Of a stretch of 64,000 nucleotides of DNA, positions 60,596 to 64,000 are shown one piece after another. Under the pieces are notes generated by a model that saw only the letters and a program-made list of their open reading frames with translations, had not been told where the DNA came from and made no database searches. The stretch is from Tragulus kanchil (lineage: Eukaryota > Chordata > Mammalia > Artiodactyla > Tragulidae). The translations under genes were made by a program, and so were the position numbers. The stretch's first letter is position 1. Each line of letters begins with the position of its first letter. The DNA lies in the NCBI GenBank assembly GCA_022376925.1, contig JAIOJX010000028.1:69405001-69469000 (forward strand). The letters run 5' to 3'.

Positions 60596-60899
60596 TTATC
60601 AGATCAAAAAAGAGCATTCCAGTGTTATATGAAAATCATTCAACTTTAAAAATCCTTTCTACTATATCAAATTAAGCTATTTTCTTGTAAGATTTCAGGA
60701 TTTAAAAACCCCAACTAATTCAAGGTATAAGTATTTGCTGTTTTGTTGTGTGTGTTTGGTCACCATGTGGTACAAATATATATATTTTCAATTTCTTACT
60801 TAACTAAACATGAAGTAATCTTTTTATGATATATTCAGAGGGTTAACATTTTACAATTAAAATAACTAGGCATAGATAGGCTGATTCCCCAGAAGTTAC
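60596..60899. other. Unique AT-rich DNA
   Basis: No recognised repeat or gene. Confidence 0.4.
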
Positions 60900-61235
60900 C
60901 ATATTTAACATTTAACACAATGTGTTCTAATAAGCACTGTCAAGAAAACATAATCTACTTTATACCTGGGAATTTGTACCTTTTGACCCCCTTCATTCAA
61001 TAGTAGACATCATGATGACTACGATTAATAAAACTATTGCATATTTGAAAGTTGCTAAGAGAGTAGACCTTAGAAGTCTTCATCACATGAAATTTTTTTT
61101 TTTTGTATCTAGTTTGGTGATGAATGTTAACTACACTTAAAACAGGCATAATTTTGCAGTATATCCTAATAACAAATCATTATATCATACACATGAAATC
61201 AGTGTGTTACATGTCAATTATACCTCAATAACAAG
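60900..61235 (+). mobile_element. Ancient L1M-type 3' end
   Basis: 'atttgtaccttttgaccccc', 'attgcatatttgaaagttgc', 'taagagagtagaccttag', 'gatgaatgttaactacac' and 'tgtcaattatacctcaat' follow the order of the 3' UTR of old mammalian L1M elements, including the closing 'cctcaata' motif. Confidence 0.8.
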
Positions 61236-61587
61236 ATAATGACACATTCCTTGGAGTATAACAGATTAGTGCTGCCATCAAACACTTGAAAGCTAAAACT
61301 ATGTAAATTCCTACAAAATACGTTTACCTCTGATTGGTAAAGGTAAAAACCTTTGATTGTGAAGACTGCAGATATTACAAATTAAAGACTGGTGTTGATC
61401 ACTGTTTGATTATAATGGGCATTGTTGGATTTGTTATTAGTCTTGGAAAAAGTTTTCTGATTTCCTATATCTGTCATGAGGTTATTGACAAGCAACTGTT
61501 TCATTACTGTTTCATTGCCATATGTAACAATAAAAATATGAAGAATGAATGTATTTTTCCATCAGTTTGGAATGTGAAAGGAGTCAC
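61236..61587. other. Unique DNA with a 92-codon open frame
   Basis: A frame at 61334-61612 (+) has one hydrophobic stretch (about residues 25-48) and several cysteines. I recognise no family, no splice context and no conserved start. It runs across the start of duplication 18. Most likely a chance frame. Confidence 0.35.
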
Positions 61588-63793
61588 TAGACTAAAGTAC
61601 ATACTAACATGAGACTTTTATTTAAGGATAATCAATAGAGAGCAAGAAATGAAAGAAAATTCAGGCAAGTATCAAGAATCTCTGGAGAATCTCTACCTTT
61701 GTTCACTCCTCTGAGTTTCTGTCTTCAACACCCATGATGTTTGCCAGGCAAATTGACTTTGAAAGAGTTCAGGGAGTTCTCAGTGGGGGACCCTTGGTCA
61801 ATAGTCCCCTTGGTCAGTAATCAAGCCACATCTGTCAGACTAATTAGGTGGTTTGCAAACCATTAATCTGTACAGGTTATTCATTTAGTCACTTATTCAT
61901 TTATTTAGTCACTGAGCCTAGGCCTTACCCCATGAAGATGACAAAACTCTGGGTTCAATTTTAGTCTCCATTCCCTGATTCTTCTATACCCTTTTCTCTT
62001 TCCTGACACAGTATATTTGACTTGGTGACATATTATTCAGTCATGTTTGCCCATATTTGCTATCTTCTCACAAGTTATTAGATTATTTCATGGTACTTAA
62101 ATGAACATGTTAATAATGATTCTCAAATTTACACATAAAATCTATTTTTTTCCTGACTTCCAGTTCTTAGGTGTAATTGTTTACTGTTTACTCCCAGTAA
62201 ACATTCAGCAACCATTTAAAGCTTAGTGTCTCTGCAGTGATACTAATCATATCCTGTGAAGCTGCCCTTCCTTCTGTTTTCCTATTTCAGTGCATAACAT
62301 GAGAGCACACTTAGAGGGTCACATTATAAATGAACTCTAATCAATTCCTTATTTCTTTTACACCCCCATCCAATCTACCATCTGAAAATGTTGAGTCTCC
62401 TTTTTTGTTGGGTTCACTGAATATTTGGTAATTTAATAAGACAAAGTCTAACATGGTTTCTAATAATGTAGGACATTTTCCTTATCTAGGGATATAAAAG
62501 TAGACAGATGGAAAAAAAGGCACTAGCCTGCCTTGAGCCTATCTCAAAGTTCTTGTTGTCATTTTGTCACTAATTTGTATTTGACTCTTGCAGCTCCATG
62601 GACTGTAACCTGTGAGGCTCTTCTGTCCAAAAAATTTTTTTCCCCAGGGCTCTCCTAACCAGGGATTGAACCTAGACTAAAGTACATACTAACATGAGAC
62701 TTTTATTTAAGGATAATCAATAGAGAGCAAGAAATGAAAGAAAATTCAGGCAAGTATCAAGAATCTCTGGAGAATCTCTACCTTTGTTCACTCCTCTGAG
62801 TTTCTGTCTTCAACACCCATGATGTTTGCCAGGCAAATTGACTTTGAAAGAGTTCAGGGAGTTCTCAGTGGGGGACCCTTGGTCAATAGTCCCCTTGGTC
62901 AGTAATCAAGCCACATCTGTCAGACTAATTAGGTGGTTTGCAAACCATTAATCTGTACAGGTTATTCATTTAGTCACTTATTCATTTATTTAGTCACTGA
63001 GCCTAGGCCTTACCCCATGAAGATGACAAAACTCTGGGTTCAATTTTAGTCTCCATTCCCTGATTCTTCTATACCCTTTTCTCTTTCCTGACACAGTATA
63101 TTTGACTTGGTGACATATTATTCAGTCATGTTTGCCCATATTTGCTATCTTCTCACAAGTTATTAGATTATTTCATGGTACTTAAATGAACATGTTAATA
63201 ATGATTCTCAAATTTACACATAAAATCTATTTTTTTCCTGACTTCCAGTTCTTAGGTGTAATTGTTTACTGTTTACTCCCAGTAAACATTCAGCAACCAT
63301 TTAAAGCTTAGTGTCTCTGCAGTGATACTAATCATATCCTGTGAAGCTGCCCTTCCTTCTGTTTTCCTATTTCAGTGCATAACATGAGAGCACACTTAGA
63401 GGGTCACATTATAAATGAACTCTAATCAATTCCTTATTTCTTTTACACCCCCATCCAATCTACCATCTGAAAATGTTGAGTCTCCTTTTTTGTTGGGTTC
63501 ACTGAATATTTGGTAATTTAATAAGACAAAGTCTAACATGGTTTCTAATAATGTAGGACATTTTCCTTATCTAGGGATATAAAAGTAGACAGATGGAAAA
63601 AAAGGCACTAGCCTGCCTTGAGCCTATCTCAAAGTTCTTGTTGTCATTTTGTCACTAATTTGTATTTGACTCTTGCAGCTCCATGGACTGTAACCTGTGA
63701 GGCTCTTCTGTCCATTGGATTTCCCAGACAAGAATACTGGAATGGGTTGACACTTCCTTCTCTAGAGGCTCTCCCTAACCAGGGATTGAACCT
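61588..63793 (+). repeat. Tandem duplication 18 (about 1.09-1.12 kb unit)
   Basis: Copy A is 61588-62673 and copy B 62672-63793. Copy A is about 36 bases shorter because its end, inside an antisense Bov-tA, is garbled at 62630-62660 (A and T runs replace real SINE sequence). Copy B reads cleanly. The rest is unique DNA with no recognised gene. Confidence 0.95.
62556..62673 (-). mobile_element. Bov-tA SINE, antisense, garbled first copy
   Basis: It matches the first part of 63641-63843, then decays into homopolymers before 'ccagggattgaacct'. It is cut off at the block junction. Confidence 0.85.
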
Positions 63794-63843
63794 GCATCTC
63801 CTACATTAGCAGGTAGATTTTTTACCACTAAGTCACCAGAGAA
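63641..63843 (-). mobile_element. Bov-tA SINE, antisense
   Basis: The plus strand reads 'gctccatggactgtaacctg', then 'acaagaatactggaatggg', 'ccagggattgaacctgcat' and 'ccactaagtcaccagag', the complement of a Bov-tA body and head. Confidence 0.92.
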
Positions 63844-64000
63844 TGTAGAAAAAAATGTAGATTGTATTATCAATATCCTATCATTTATTTTCACAGGAAA
63901 AAACATTTCATACATAGCACTAACTTCAGATTCCTCCACAAGTTAGTGTGAAAGATGATGGACACAGTAAAAGAAAAAAAACATTTTTATCAGATTAAAT
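63844..64000. other. Unique DNA to window end
   Basis: Too short to judge. Nothing recognised. Confidence 0.4.

Overview
This is nuclear DNA from a ruminant, most likely a pecoran. The evidence is the combination of BovB (RTE-type) LINEs, Bov-tA/Bov-A SINEs and tRNA-Glu-derived CHR SINEs, all ruminant or cetartiodactyl families, on an AT-rich background with old mammalian L1 relics. I cannot name the species. The commonest CHR subtype, with a C-rich 3' part and an (AAAT)n-CTTT tail, is not the one I know best from cattle. I found no protein-coding gene, exon, tRNA, rRNA or other functional RNA gene. Every longer open frame is a chance frame or a translation of a SINE or LINE.

The dominant feature of the window is not a gene. 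Eighteen separate stretches of about 1.0-1.2 kb each occur twice in direct orientation, back to back, at near identity. The pairs start near 2.8, 4.9, 12.2, 14.4, 18.2, 30.1, 32.2, 34.2, 37.1, 40.0, 42.0, 45.3, 47.4, 49.6, 51.4, 53.4, 55.3 and 61.6 kb. The units are unrelated to each other: some are LINE, some SINE, some unique DNA. What they share is length and architecture. Copies differ mainly by homopolymer and microsatellite length. Several first copies end in a short degraded version of the real downstream sequence before snapping back about 1.1 kb. The simplest reading is unmerged overlaps between neighbouring contigs or gap-fill reads, that is, false duplications. If so, roughly 19-20 kb of the 64 kb is redundant and the true locus is about 44 kb.

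Layout: 0-2.8 kb is unique AT-rich DNA. 2.8-7 kb has a BovB 3' end and a CHR SINE, doubled, then unique DNA, doubled. 7-12 kb has an L1 3' end split by a Bov-tA, two more Bov-tA copies, an antisense BovB end, an old unassigned repeat and a CHR SINE. 12-18 kb has a TA microsatellite with an antisense Bov-tA (doubled) and an L1 whose 5' end is fused to its 3' end (partly doubled), hit by two SINEs. 18-20.5 kb has an antisense BovB (doubled). 20.5-27.9 kb has a TG microsatellite, two CHR SINEs, a sense BovB split by a SINE dimer, and a long unique stretch. 27.9-29.5 kb is an ancient L1M 5' region. 30-44.3 kb is a run of duplicated blocks with SINEs and a TA tract. 45.3-57.6 kb is an almost unbroken chain of six duplications, including L1 ORF2 endonuclease and reverse-transcriptase sequence. 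57.8-64 kb has a recent internally deleted CHR SINE, several Bov-tA copies, BovB and L1M 3' ends and a last duplication.

Nothing here acts together as a pathway or operon. The window is a transposon-rich intergenic or deep intronic region of a draft assembly. I found no convincing new biological system. The points most worth checking are the duplication pattern, the CHR SINE subtype and a few unusual retrotransposon insertions.
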